Made by a program: the position numbers and the translations under genes
From: Thermoleophilaceae bacterium
Lineage (GTDB): Bacteria; Actinomycetota; Thermoleophilia; Solirubrobacterales; Thermoleophilaceae
DNA: 64,000 bases
Direction of reading: 5' to 3'
Assembly (NCBI GenBank): GCA_036378175.1
Contig: DASUWY010000034.1
Location: 1-64,000 of the forward strand
Notes under the pieces: generated by a model
The model's database searches: none
The model's input: the letters and a program-made list of their open reading frames with translations, nothing else
Told to the model about the DNA's origin: nothing
Part shown: piece after piece, positions 22,866 to 29,878 of the stretch
Layout of the letters: the number at the start of each line of letters is the position of its first letter
Position numbering within the stretch: position 1 is the stretch's first letter

Positions 22866-23612
22866 CTATGCCGCGGCGGGTGTGGCCGAGCGCTGCGCGG
22901 ACGCGATCAGATCGCGCACCGACTGCTCGTCGCCCTTGCGGAGCAGCTCAACCGGGTCGGGTTCACCGTTGACGATCGACTCGAAGAAGACCTTCCGGTC
23001 CTGGTAGGTCGGAAGCGTTCCCTTCGCCCACCCGCGGACCTCGTTGAGCAGCTCTGCGAGGCGGGCATATGGCTCGCCGTACGCCTCGGCGATCTCGGCC
23101 TTGATGCGCTTGGCGAGCGCCGGGCTGGCGCCCGCGGTGGAGATGGCGATGGCGAGCGGGCCGCTGCGGAAGATCGCGGGAAGGATGAAGTTGCAGAGCG
23201 GCGGCACGTCCACCACGTTCACGAGCATCGCCCGGCGTTCGGCGTCCTCGTACACGCGGATGTTCACGTCCGTGTCGTTCGTGGCGGCGATCACCATGAA
23301 CACGCCCTCGAGGTCGGCCGGGCCCGCGTACTCGCGCTGCTCCCAGCGGATCGAGCCCTCCGCCGCGAGGTCACGAAGAGGCTCGATGGCATCGGGCGCG
23401 ATCAGCGTCACGTCGCCGTCGCACGCCAGCAGGCCATCCACCTTCTCGAGACCGACGTCGCCGCCGCCGATCACCACGCAGCGCCGGGCGGTGAGCTTGA
23501 GGCAGGCGATGTAGAACGGCGTCTCCAGCATGCCCTGCACACACGACTGATCGCAGATCCCCTTGCGGAGCTGGCAGACGCATTCTTTTCCGGCGTAGGC
23601 GGCTGCTGGCAT
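22866..23612 (-). CDS. Precorrin-2 dehydrogenase / sirohydrochlorin ferrochelatase-like (Met8/CysG N-domain)
   Basis: A 248-residue protein. The NAD-binding site is [20 protein letters not shown]. The catalytic/dimer region is [27 protein letters not shown] with [11 protein letters not shown], as in Met8/CysG/YlnF proteins that oxidise precorrin-2 to sirohydrochlorin. An unusual N-terminal 27 residues carry four cysteines (CVC, C20, C24) before the normal family start at Met28. ATG 23612 is supported by TACACT 7 bases upstream, so the cysteine segment is probably translated. It heads the operon ending in hemA and would supply sirohydrochlorin for the AhbA/B-type protein at 1997-3073. Confidence 0.9.
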   Translation of the reverse strand: MPAAAYAGKECVCQLRKGICDQSCVQGMLETPFYIACLKLTARRCVVIGGGDVGLEKVDGLLACDGDVTLIAPDAIEPLRDLAAEGSIRWEQREYAGPADLEGVFMVIAATNDTDVNIRVYEDAERRAMLVNVVDVPPLCNFILPAIFRSGPLAIAISTAGASPALAKRIKAEIAEAYGEPYARLAELLNEVRGWAKGTLPTYQDRKVFFESIVNGEPDPVELLRKGDEQSVRDLIASAQRSATPAAA

Positions 23613-23619
23613 GTTGCTG

Positions 23620-23625
23620 AGTGTA
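23620..23625 (-). promoter_or_regulatory. Candidate -10 element for the met8-to-hemA operon
   Basis: TACACT on the minus strand ends 7 bases before the ATG at 23612. It lies on the very edge of a heptamer repeat array, so repeat changes could alter promoter spacing. Confidence 0.5.
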
Positions 23626-23703
23626 GGGAGTAAGGAATCGGGAGTAGGGAGTCTCTTTAGCGTCGGGAGGCGCGCACTCCTTACTCCCTCTGCCCACTCC
23701 CTA
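23623..23703. repeat. Inverted pair of heptamer arrays between aldehyde dehydrogenase and the met8 operon
   Basis: Plus-strand array of four 7-base units at 23623-23650: GTAGGGA, GTAAGGA, ATCGGGA, GTAGGGA. A second array reads on the minus strand from 23703 to 23677 (TAGGGAG, TGGGCAG, AGGGAG, TAAGGAG). Its first unit contains the aldehyde dehydrogenase TAG stop. The two arrays are complementary and could fold into an imperfect hairpin with a loop of about 26 bases, possibly a terminator. Confidence 0.8.
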
Positions 23704-25290
23704 CTTACGGGGACGCAACATCTTTGCCGCGAGCTTGGTCAGCGGCAGCGCCCCTGCACGCAGCGCGGCCCATTTGTCAGCGTCGCGGCCGTAGAGCAGC
23801 TTCGCGGCCGAGTCCAGGGAGCGCGCCAGCGAGGCGTCGTACGGATGCCACCAGAAGTCACGGAGGCGCGAGGGTTCCCACACCATCTGCTTCACGTTCA
23901 CGCACTCGTAGAAGCCGAACTTCGAATGCGCGCGGCCGAGGCCCGAGTGCTTCACGCCGCCCCATGCGCACTGGCAGGCGCCGTGCGAGTACATGTGGTC
24001 ATTGATCCACACCATTCCGCTCTCGATGTGGCGGCCGATGCGGGTGGCTCGCTCGCGATCCAGCGACCACACCGACGCGCCGAGGCCGAACTCGGAGTCG
24101 TTGGCGAGCTCCACAGCCTCGTCCTCGGAGTCCACCGTGATGATCGGGATCACGGGGCCGAAGATCTCCTCGCGCATGATGCGCATGTCGTGGGTCACGC
24201 CGGTGAGGACGGCGGGCGCGTAGAAGCGGCCGCTGAAGCCCGGCACCTCCGCCGGTCCGCCGCAGTGAAGCGTGGCGCCGTTCGCGACGGCGTCCTCCAC
24301 GAGCTCGACCACGATGTCGTACTGGTCCGCGGACACCATCGGGCCGATCTCGGTGCCGAACGCCAGCGGGTCGCCCAGGCGCAGTGCCTTCGCGCCCTCC
24401 ACCACGCCCGCGGTGAAGCGCTCGGCCACCTCGCGCATCACGTACACGCGCTCGATGCCCGAGCACGTCTGACCGGCGTTGGCGAAGCCGCCCCAGAGGC
24501 AGCCGGACACCGCGTTCGCGATGTTCGCGTCCGCCAGCACGATCTGCGGGTCCTTGCCACCAAGCTCGAGCACGCAGCCCTTGAGCCGCTCGGCGCAGGC
24601 CATGCCCACGCGACGGCCCACGTCCACCGAGCCGGTGAAGAAGATCTTCGCCGCGCTCGACTCCACGAGCGCGTTGCCGATCGCCCCGCCTCCGTGGACG
24701 GTGCGCACCAGGCCCTCCGGCACGCCCGCGCGCTCGAAGATCGTCTGGATCCGCTCGCCGATCAGCGGCGTGAGCGACGCCGGCTTGAGCACCACGCCGT
24801 TGCCGCACATGAGCGCGATCGCCACCTCGCCGAACGGGATCGACCACGGGTAGTTCCACGGCGCGATCACGCCCACCACGCCGAGCGGCTCGTACGAGAA
24901 CCACGCCTTCTTCTGCTTGAAGAAGATCTGTGGCTGCTTGATGCGCTCGTCGCCGAGGATGCCTGGGCCTTTGTCCGCGATCCAGTGGAGAGCGTCGATC
25001 GTGGGCAGGAGCTCCATCACGTACGCCTCGTTGATGGGCTTGCCCTGCTCGCGGCTGAGCAGCGTGGCGATGCCGTCGAGGTCGTCGATGATGGCCTGCG
25101 CGGCGCGGCGCATGTAGCGCGCGCGGTCGCTCAGCGGGAGCTGCGCCCAGAAGGGCTGCACGCTCGCCACGTCGTCCACGATCGCCTGCACCTCGCCGGG
25201 CTCGACGGTGGGCACCGCGCCCACGCGCTCGCCGGTGGCTGGGTTGAACGACTCGAGCTCAGCCCGCGCCCGTGTTGTGGCGGCCTCCAT
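23701..25290 (-). CDS. Aldehyde dehydrogenase family protein
   Basis: A 529-residue NAD(P)-dependent enzyme. The coenzyme region is [18 protein letters not shown] with [20 protein letters not shown] and the general-base motif [11 protein letters not shown] follow. The nucleophile is the cysteine in [26 protein letters not shown] and [11 protein letters not shown] are also present. A C-terminal extension of about 60 residues beyond the catalytic core is basic ([11 protein letters not shown]). Substrate is unknown; it resembles the succinate-semialdehyde/coniferyl clade. CAGAAT 8 bases before the ATG is a possible -10. Its TAG stop is the first triplet of a heptamer array. Confidence 0.93.
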   Translation of the reverse strand: MEAATTRARAELESFNPATGERVGAVPTVEPGEVQAIVDDVASVQPFWAQLPLSDRARYMRRAAQAIIDDLDGIATLLSREQGKPINEAYVMELLPTIDALHWIADKGPGILGDERIKQPQIFFKQKKAWFSYEPLGVVGVIAPWNYPWSIPFGEVAIALMCGNGVVLKPASLTPLIGERIQTIFERAGVPEGLVRTVHGGGAIGNALVESSAAKIFFTGSVDVGRRVGMACAERLKGCVLELGGKDPQIVLADANIANAVSGCLWGGFANAGQTCSGIERVYVMREVAERFTAGVVEGAKALRLGDPLAFGTEIGPMVSADQYDIVVELVEDAVANGATLHCGGPAEVPGFSGRFYAPAVLTGVTHDMRIMREEIFGPVIPIITVDSEDEAVELANDSEFGLGASVWSLDRERATRIGRHIESGMVWINDHMYSHGACQCAWGGVKHSGLGRAHSKFGFYECVNVKQMVWEPSRLRDFWWHPYDASLARSLDSAAKLLYGRDADKWAALRAGALPLTKLAAKMLRPRK

Positions 25291-25314
25291 CGGCCGAGAT
25301 TCTGCCGTGCCCGC

Positions 25315-25842
25315 TCAGGCGGCGCGACGGTCGGCGCGCAGCGGCAGCCGGGTGTACGCCAGCACGTGCCCGTCCTCCACCGTCTGCACGGTGCGCCCGA
25401 GCCGCTCGAGCAGCCGGATCATCGGGGCGTTGTGGTCGAGCATCTCGGCGCGCAGGTGGGTGGCGCCGTGGGCCGCGGCGAGCGACGCCACCGCCTCGAT
25501 CAGCGCGGCGCCCACGCCCTGGGCCTGGTGCTCGTCGTCCACCACGATGCCGAGCTCTGCCACGCCGGTGTCCACGAGCGCGATGTCGGCCAGCCCGATC
25601 ACCGCCTCCACACCGGCGAGAGGCGCCGTGGCGGCGACGACGATCCGCTCGCGCGGGTTGTAGAAGGTGAAGTGGTTGACCGCGCGCTCGTCGATGTCCG
25701 GCATCGCCATGAAGAAGCGCTTGCGGCGCGTGTCCCTGGAGAGGCGCTCGAGGAATGCGCGCACGCGCGGGGCGTCGCTTGGACGCGACAGCCTCAGCCC
25801 GATACGCAAGCCGCTGTCCAGCTCGTGGACGGTGGCGAGCAT
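25315..25842 (-). CDS. GNAT acetyltransferase
   Basis: A 175-residue N-acetyltransferase. The acetyl-CoA pyrophosphate loop is DEHQAQGVGAALIEAVASLA (Q/RxxGxG/A type), preceded by the strand AELGIVVD. The Asn in LDHNAPMIRLLERLGR binds CoA. The N-terminal RPSDAPRVRAFLERLSRDTRRKRFF resembles the GNAT domain found in protein-lysine acetyltransferases of the Pat family. Substrate unknown. The upstream 104 bases to rarA hold no clear promoter. Confidence 0.88.
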   Translation of the reverse strand: MLATVHELDSGLRIGLRLSRPSDAPRVRAFLERLSRDTRRKRFFMAMPDIDERAVNHFTFYNPRERIVVAATAPLAGVEAVIGLADIALVDTGVAELGIVVDDEHQAQGVGAALIEAVASLAAAHGATHLRAEMLDHNAPMIRLLERLGRTVQTVEDGHVLAYTRLPLRADRRAA

Positions 25843-25946
25843 GGCACCGGGATCGAGGAGTTCTTGACGAAGCCTTCTACGCACCAACCGAGGGTGGCAT
25901 AGAGCCCGGCAAGAGTCCAATGCAGCTTGCAGGACTTGTGCGCGTG

Positions 25947-27272
25947 CTAACGGCCGCGAAGGCGGCGGATCTCGTCCAGACGCTCCCTCAGAGCGCCCTC
26001 CTCGCCCCTCTCGGTGGGCTCGACGAAGCTCTCGCCCACCGCCTCCGGCGGCATGAGCTCTTGCGAAGATACCCCCTCTGGGCGAGCGTGCGGATAGTCG
26101 TATCCCGCTCCGCGCCCAAGCGCCTTCGCGCCCGGATAGGCGGCGCTGCGGAGGTAGCCCGGAGGCTCGGGAGCGCCGTTCTCGGCGATCCATTCGCCCG
26201 CTGCCTTCAGCGCCCGCTTCACCGTGTCCGACTTGGGGGCGAGCGCCAGATAGATGGCGGCCTGGGCGAGGTTGTAGGCGCACTCGGGCATCCCCACGTG
26301 CTCCACAGCCTGCGCGGCGCCAACCGCCACCTGAAGGGCTCGCGGGTCCGCGTTCCCCACGTCCTCGCTGGCGAACACGATCATCCGCCGCGCGATGAAA
26401 CGCGGGTCCTCGCCGCCCTCGAGCATCTCCACGAGGTACAGCATCGACGCGTCCGGGTCCGAGCCGCGGGTGGCCTTGATCCAGGCGGAGATGGTGTCGT
26501 AGTGGCGATCGCCGCCCTTGTCGTAGAGGAGCGCCTTGCGCTGGAGCGCGTCCTCGGCGTGGCGGAGCGTGACGCTGTCACCGCCGGCGGTATCGCAGGC
26601 CACCTCGAGCGCCGCGAGCGCCGTTCGGGCGTCGCCCTCCGCGCGCGCGGCGAGGAACTCGAGCGCGTCGTCCTCCACGGGCGGTGCGCCGGGCAGGCCG
26701 CGCTCGTCGGACAGCGCCCGGCGCAGCAGCGCGAGCACGTGCGCGTCCTCGAGCTGGCGGAACTCGTAGATGGTGCAGCGAGAGAGGAGCGCCGAGTTCA
26801 CCTCGAAGTACGGGTTCTCCGTTGTCGCGCCCACGAGCGTGACGAGCCCCTCCTCCACCGCGGGCAGCAGCGCGTCCTGCTGTGCCTTGTTGAAGCGGTG
26901 GATCTCGTCGAGGAAGAAGATCGTGCCCTCGCCGCTCGTCTTGCGCCGGTGCTCGGCGCGCTCGAGCACGTCGCGAACCTCCTGGCGCCCGGCGTTCACG
27001 GCCGACGCCTCCTCGAACGCGGCGCGCGAGTTCAGCGCAAGCAGCCGGGCGAGGGTGGTCTTCCCGGTGCCGGGCGGCCCGTACAGGATCATTGAGTGCG
27101 GATGGCCCTCCTCGAGCGCGGTGCGCAGCGCCGTGCCCTCGCCAAGAAGATGCTCCTGCCCGATGAACTCGCCCAGCGTGGTTGGCCGCATGCGCACGGC
27201 CAGCGGCTGGTCCGCCGGCGGCACGGACGTGCGGCCGCGCGGCGCCTCCTCCGTCTCGAAAAGTCGCTCCAC
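25947..27272 (-). CDS. rarA: Replication-associated recombination protein A (RarA/MgsA AAA+ ATPase)
   Basis: A 441-residue AAA+ protein acting at stalled replication forks. Walker A is YGPPGTGKTTLARLLA and Walker B FFLDEIHRFNKAQQDALLPAVEEG; sensor 1 is VGATTENPYFEVNSALLSRC. The C-terminal tetramerisation region contains DTISAWIKATRGSDPDASMLYLV and FASEDVGNADPRAL. N-terminal PLAVRMRPTTLGEFIGQEHL is typical. The GTG at 27272 is divergent from the M20 peptidase, with 56 bases between. It is monocistronic. Confidence 0.96.
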   Translation of the reverse strand: MERLFETEEAPRGRTSVPPADQPLAVRMRPTTLGEFIGQEHLLGEGTALRTALEEGHPHSMILYGPPGTGKTTLARLLALNSRAAFEEASAVNAGRQEVRDVLERAEHRRKTSGEGTIFFLDEIHRFNKAQQDALLPAVEEGLVTLVGATTENPYFEVNSALLSRCTIYEFRQLEDAHVLALLRRALSDERGLPGAPPVEDDALEFLAARAEGDARTALAALEVACDTAGGDSVTLRHAEDALQRKALLYDKGGDRHYDTISAWIKATRGSDPDASMLYLVEMLEGGEDPRFIARRMIVFASEDVGNADPRALQVAVGAAQAVEHVGMPECAYNLAQAAIYLALAPKSDTVKRALKAAGEWIAENGAPEPPGYLRSAAYPGAKALGRGAGYDYPHARPEGVSSQELMPPEAVGESFVEPTERGEEGALRERLDEIRRLRGR

Positions 27273-27315
27273 ACCCAGAGTCTGGCAGCCCGTTCGGCGG
27301 CGAACCAGTCCCCCA

Positions 27316-27321
27316 TATACT
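27316..27321 (+). promoter_or_regulatory. -10 element for the M20 peptidase gene
   Basis: TATACT, an almost perfect -10, ends 7 bases before the GTG start at 27329. TTCGGC at 27293-27298, 17 bases upstream, is a weak -35. The transcript would start at or within two bases of the GTG and be leaderless. Confidence 0.65.
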
Positions 27322-27328
27322 CGCCTCC

Positions 27329-28645
27329 GTGCCCGATTCCGCCGAACTGGAGCGCCGCACCACCGAGCTGCTCCAGCGGCTCATCCGGTTCAACACGGTG
27401 AACCCGCCGGGCAACGAGCAGGCGGTGCAGGAGTGGCTCCGGGAGCTGCTCGAGCAGGCCGGCTTCACGTGCGAGCTTCTTTCCGCCGTCGAGGGCAGGC
27501 CGAATCTGGTGGCGCGGCTGGCCGGCCGCTCCGACGGGGCGGTGCTGTCGCTGTCCGGGCACGTGGACACCGTGCTCGCCACGCCGTCCGAGTGGAGCAC
27601 GGACCCGTGGTCCGGCGAGCTGCGGGACGGATGCGTGTGGGGACGCGGCGCGCTCGACATGAAGAGCCAGGTGGCAGCCGAGCTGGCCGCGGCGCTCGTG
27701 CTCGCCGAGGAGGGCTGGCGTCCCGAGTCGGGCGACCTGCTGCTCGTTTTCGTTGTGGACGAGGAGGCGGGCTCGCTGCACGGCGCGAAGTGGCTGTGCG
27801 AGAACCACCCGGACAAGGTGCGCTGCGACTTCAGCGTGAACGAGGGCGCCGGCGAGGTGTTCGAGTTCGACGGCCGCCGCTTCTACAGCGTGTGCGTGGC
27901 GGAGAAGGGCGTGTTTCGCTTCAAGCTCTCCACCAGCGGGCGCGCGGGGCACGCGTCGATGCCGCGCATCGGCGACAACGCCCTGCTGAAGCTCGGGCCA
28001 CTGATCACGAAGCTTGCGCAGGCTGACATGCCGCTCGAGCTGAGCCCTGAGCCGGAGGCGCTGATGCGCGGGCTCGGGGTGCTGAACGGCGACCCCGCGG
28101 GCGCGCTTCGCCAGATCGAGGAGAAGGACCCGCGCCTGGCCGTGCTGGTTGAGCCGATGCTCGGCGTGACCCTCTCGCCCACCATGGCGCGCGCCTCCGA
28201 CAAGATCAACGTGATCCCATCGCGGGCGGAGCTGCAGGTGGACTGCCGCGTGCCGCCCGGGCTCGGCGAGGAACACGCGCGTGAGCGCATCCGCCAAGCG
28301 CTCGGAGACGACAACGGTTACGACCTCGCCTTCTTCGAGGATGAGCAGGTGATCGGCAACCGCTCTCCGCTCGACACGCCGCTCATGGAGCACATCCGCG
28401 CTTTCGTGGAGCGCGAGGATCCGGGCGCCGTGGTGGTGCCCACGGTGCTGCCCGGGTTCACCGACTCGCGCTGGTGGCGCGAGACGTTCCCCGAGTGCGT
28501 GGCGTACGGCTTCTTCCCGCAGAAGAAGATGGACATGTTCGAATCCGCGCCGCTCGTGCACGGTGCAGACGAGCGCGTGCCGGTGGAGGATCTGGGACTC
28601 GCCGCGCGCTTCTACGCGGAGCTGGCACAGGAGGTGCTGGGATGA
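27329..28645 (+). CDS. M20-family metallopeptidase (ArgE/DapE/carboxypeptidase G2-like)
   Basis: A 438-residue zinc peptidase or deacylase. First metal ligand His and Asp are in LSLSGHVDTVLA; the bridging Asp is in GRGALDMKSQ. The catalytic Glu-Glu pair is in VVDEEAGSLHG, a further ligand Glu lies in VNEGAGE and the last His in LVHGADERVP. The lid domain (about 190-320) has GRAGHASMP and INVIPSRAELQVDCR. It joins DUF1385 downstream by an ATGA overlap. Substrate (N-acyl amino acid or dipeptide) is not determined. Confidence 0.9.
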   Translation: MPDSAELERRTTELLQRLIRFNTVNPPGNEQAVQEWLRELLEQAGFTCELLSAVEGRPNLVARLAGRSDGAVLSLSGHVDTVLATPSEWSTDPWSGELRDGCVWGRGALDMKSQVAAELAAALVLAEEGWRPESGDLLLVFVVDEEAGSLHGAKWLCENHPDKVRCDFSVNEGAGEVFEFDGRRFYSVCVAEKGVFRFKLSTSGRAGHASMPRIGDNALLKLGPLITKLAQADMPLELSPEPEALMRGLGVLNGDPAGALRQIEEKDPRLAVLVEPMLGVTLSPTMARASDKINVIPSRAELQVDCRVPPGLGEEHARERIRQALGDDNGYDLAFFEDEQVIGNRSPLDTPLMEHIRAFVEREDPGAVVVPTVLPGFTDSRWWRETFPECVAYGFFPQKKMDMFESAPLVHGADERVPVEDLGLAARFYAELAQEVLG

Positions 28646-29436
28646 GCGAGGAACAGAAACTGAGGCTCGGTGGCATGGCCCTCCGCAACGGGCTGCTGGT
28701 GCATGGGCCAACGCACTGGGCCGCCGCGATCCGCGCGCGCGACGGCCGGATCCAGGTGGCATCGGGCCGCAAGCCCAAGCTCGGCGCCCGCGCGCTCGAC
28801 GGCGTGCCGGGGGTGCGCGGCGTGTCGAAGCTCGCGGAGGCGTTTGCGGTCATCCCGGCCGTGAAGAAGCGGCTGCCCGAGGCCGGACTGCCCATGGAGG
28901 ACGCGAAGGCGCTCGGCGGCATGGCGCTGGCAGCCACGCTGTCGCAGGCGATCCGCCGCGGCGGCGAGCGCACGCTCGGCCGCGAGGTGGCCGTGTCGCT
29001 CGTCGGGCTGGCGCCGGCGCTGCTCGTGCTGCGCGGCGGCGACATCGCGGCCTACCACGGCGTGGAGCACAAGGCCATCGGAGCCTACGAGCAGGGGGCA
29101 GAGGCGGCCGATGCGACCAAGGAGCACGATCGCTGCGGATCGAACCTCGTGGCGCCGCTGATCGCGGCAACCACGATCGGGAACGTGGCGGCCCGCCGCG
29201 CCGGGATGCGCGGCTCGGCGGCCGACGCCGCGGCGGCGCTCGGCGGGATGGCCGTGGCGGTTGAGATCTTCGCCTGGTCCGAGCGACACTCGGGCACGAA
29301 GCTGGCGCGCGCGCTCAAGCGCCCCGGTTACGAGATCCAGAGGCTCGTGGGCACCCGCGAGCCGACCGCCGAACAGCTCGAGGTGGGCCGTGCGGCGCTC
29401 GACGAGATCCTGCGCGTGGAGGCCGCTCCTCAGTAG
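28642..29436 (+). CDS. DUF1385 protein (YqhQ-like)
   Basis: A 264-residue protein. The family signature is split into LGGMALRNGLLVHGPTHWAAAIR at the N-terminus and AAYHGVEHKAIGAYEQG plus EHDRCGSNLVAPLI in the second half; the last two hold conserved His, Glu, Asp and Cys that look like a metal site. Hydrophobic stretches are weaker than in Bacillus YqhQ. The role is unknown. Co-translated with the M20 peptidase, and its end overlaps the convergent DsrE-like gene by 7 bases. Confidence 0.87.
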   Translation: MSEEQKLRLGGMALRNGLLVHGPTHWAAAIRARDGRIQVASGRKPKLGARALDGVPGVRGVSKLAEAFAVIPAVKKRLPEAGLPMEDAKALGGMALAATLSQAIRRGGERTLGREVAVSLVGLAPALLVLRGGDIAAYHGVEHKAIGAYEQGAEAADATKEHDRCGSNLVAPLIAATTIGNVAARRAGMRGSAADAAAALGGMAVAVEIFAWSERHSGTKLARALKRPGYEIQRLVGTREPTAEQLEVGRAALDEILRVEAAPQ

Positions 29437-29795
29437 CTGAAGACGGTTGCCGGCTCGTCGCCGAGCCACTCCAGCATCGGCGTTGCCCCCGCGATCTTTG
29501 CGTTCGCCACGAAGCTGCCCTCGTCGAGCCTGCGCGCCGTCACGCAGATCGGACACGCAAGCAGCTCGCCGCCTCCCTGAGCAAACTGCTCGAAGAGCCT
29601 CGGAAGCGGCGGACAGCCATCGCACGCAACGCCTTCCGCGTGGCCCGGGAGTGCGAGGCGGACAGCCTCCTTCGTAAGCCACATCGCCACCGTCTTGCCG
29701 CGCCCGAGCGCGGCGCCCGCCACGAGGAACGCCACCGTCACGCGTTCCGCGTCCTCCAGGCCCGTGGAGAGATTGATCAGCACCTTTTCGGACAT
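29430..29795 (-). CDS. DsrE/DsrF-like sulfur-relay family protein
   Basis: A 121-residue protein. The core KVLINLSTGLEDAERVTVAFLVAGAALGRGKTVAMWLTKEAV is the DsrE fold. Cysteines occur as CDGCPPL (56-60 region) and CPICVTARR, consistent with persulfide handling or a structural metal. ATG at 29795 is preceded by AGGAGG at good spacing, which decides the start against longer forms. It is divergent from the LuxR-type regulator starting at 29879. Confidence 0.85.
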   Translation of the reverse strand: MSEKVLINLSTGLEDAERVTVAFLVAGAALGRGKTVAMWLTKEAVRLALPGHAEGVACDGCPPLPRLFEQFAQGGGELLACPICVTARRLDEGSFVANAKIAGATPMLEWLGDEPATVFSY

Positions 29796-29878
29796 GCAGC
29801 CTCCTTGGTCGCCATCGCCCCCATCCTCTCCACCGTTGCGTCGCCGCGGCAAGCGGTGGAGGATGAGATTGGTCACTG

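Noticed and set aside
23611-25902. 763-codon plus-strand frame opposite the aldehyde dehydrogenase
   Set aside because: Its translation is His/Arg/Ala-rich with no domain, and the opposing aldehyde dehydrogenase has every catalytic motif. It is a codon-bias artefact.
24500-27272. Possible secondary-metabolite or antiphage island around the aldehyde dehydrogenase, GNAT and rarA genes
   Set aside because: All are ordinary housekeeping-type genes with the same composition as their neighbours. No defence-system domains or foreign-looking base use were seen here or elsewhere in the window.
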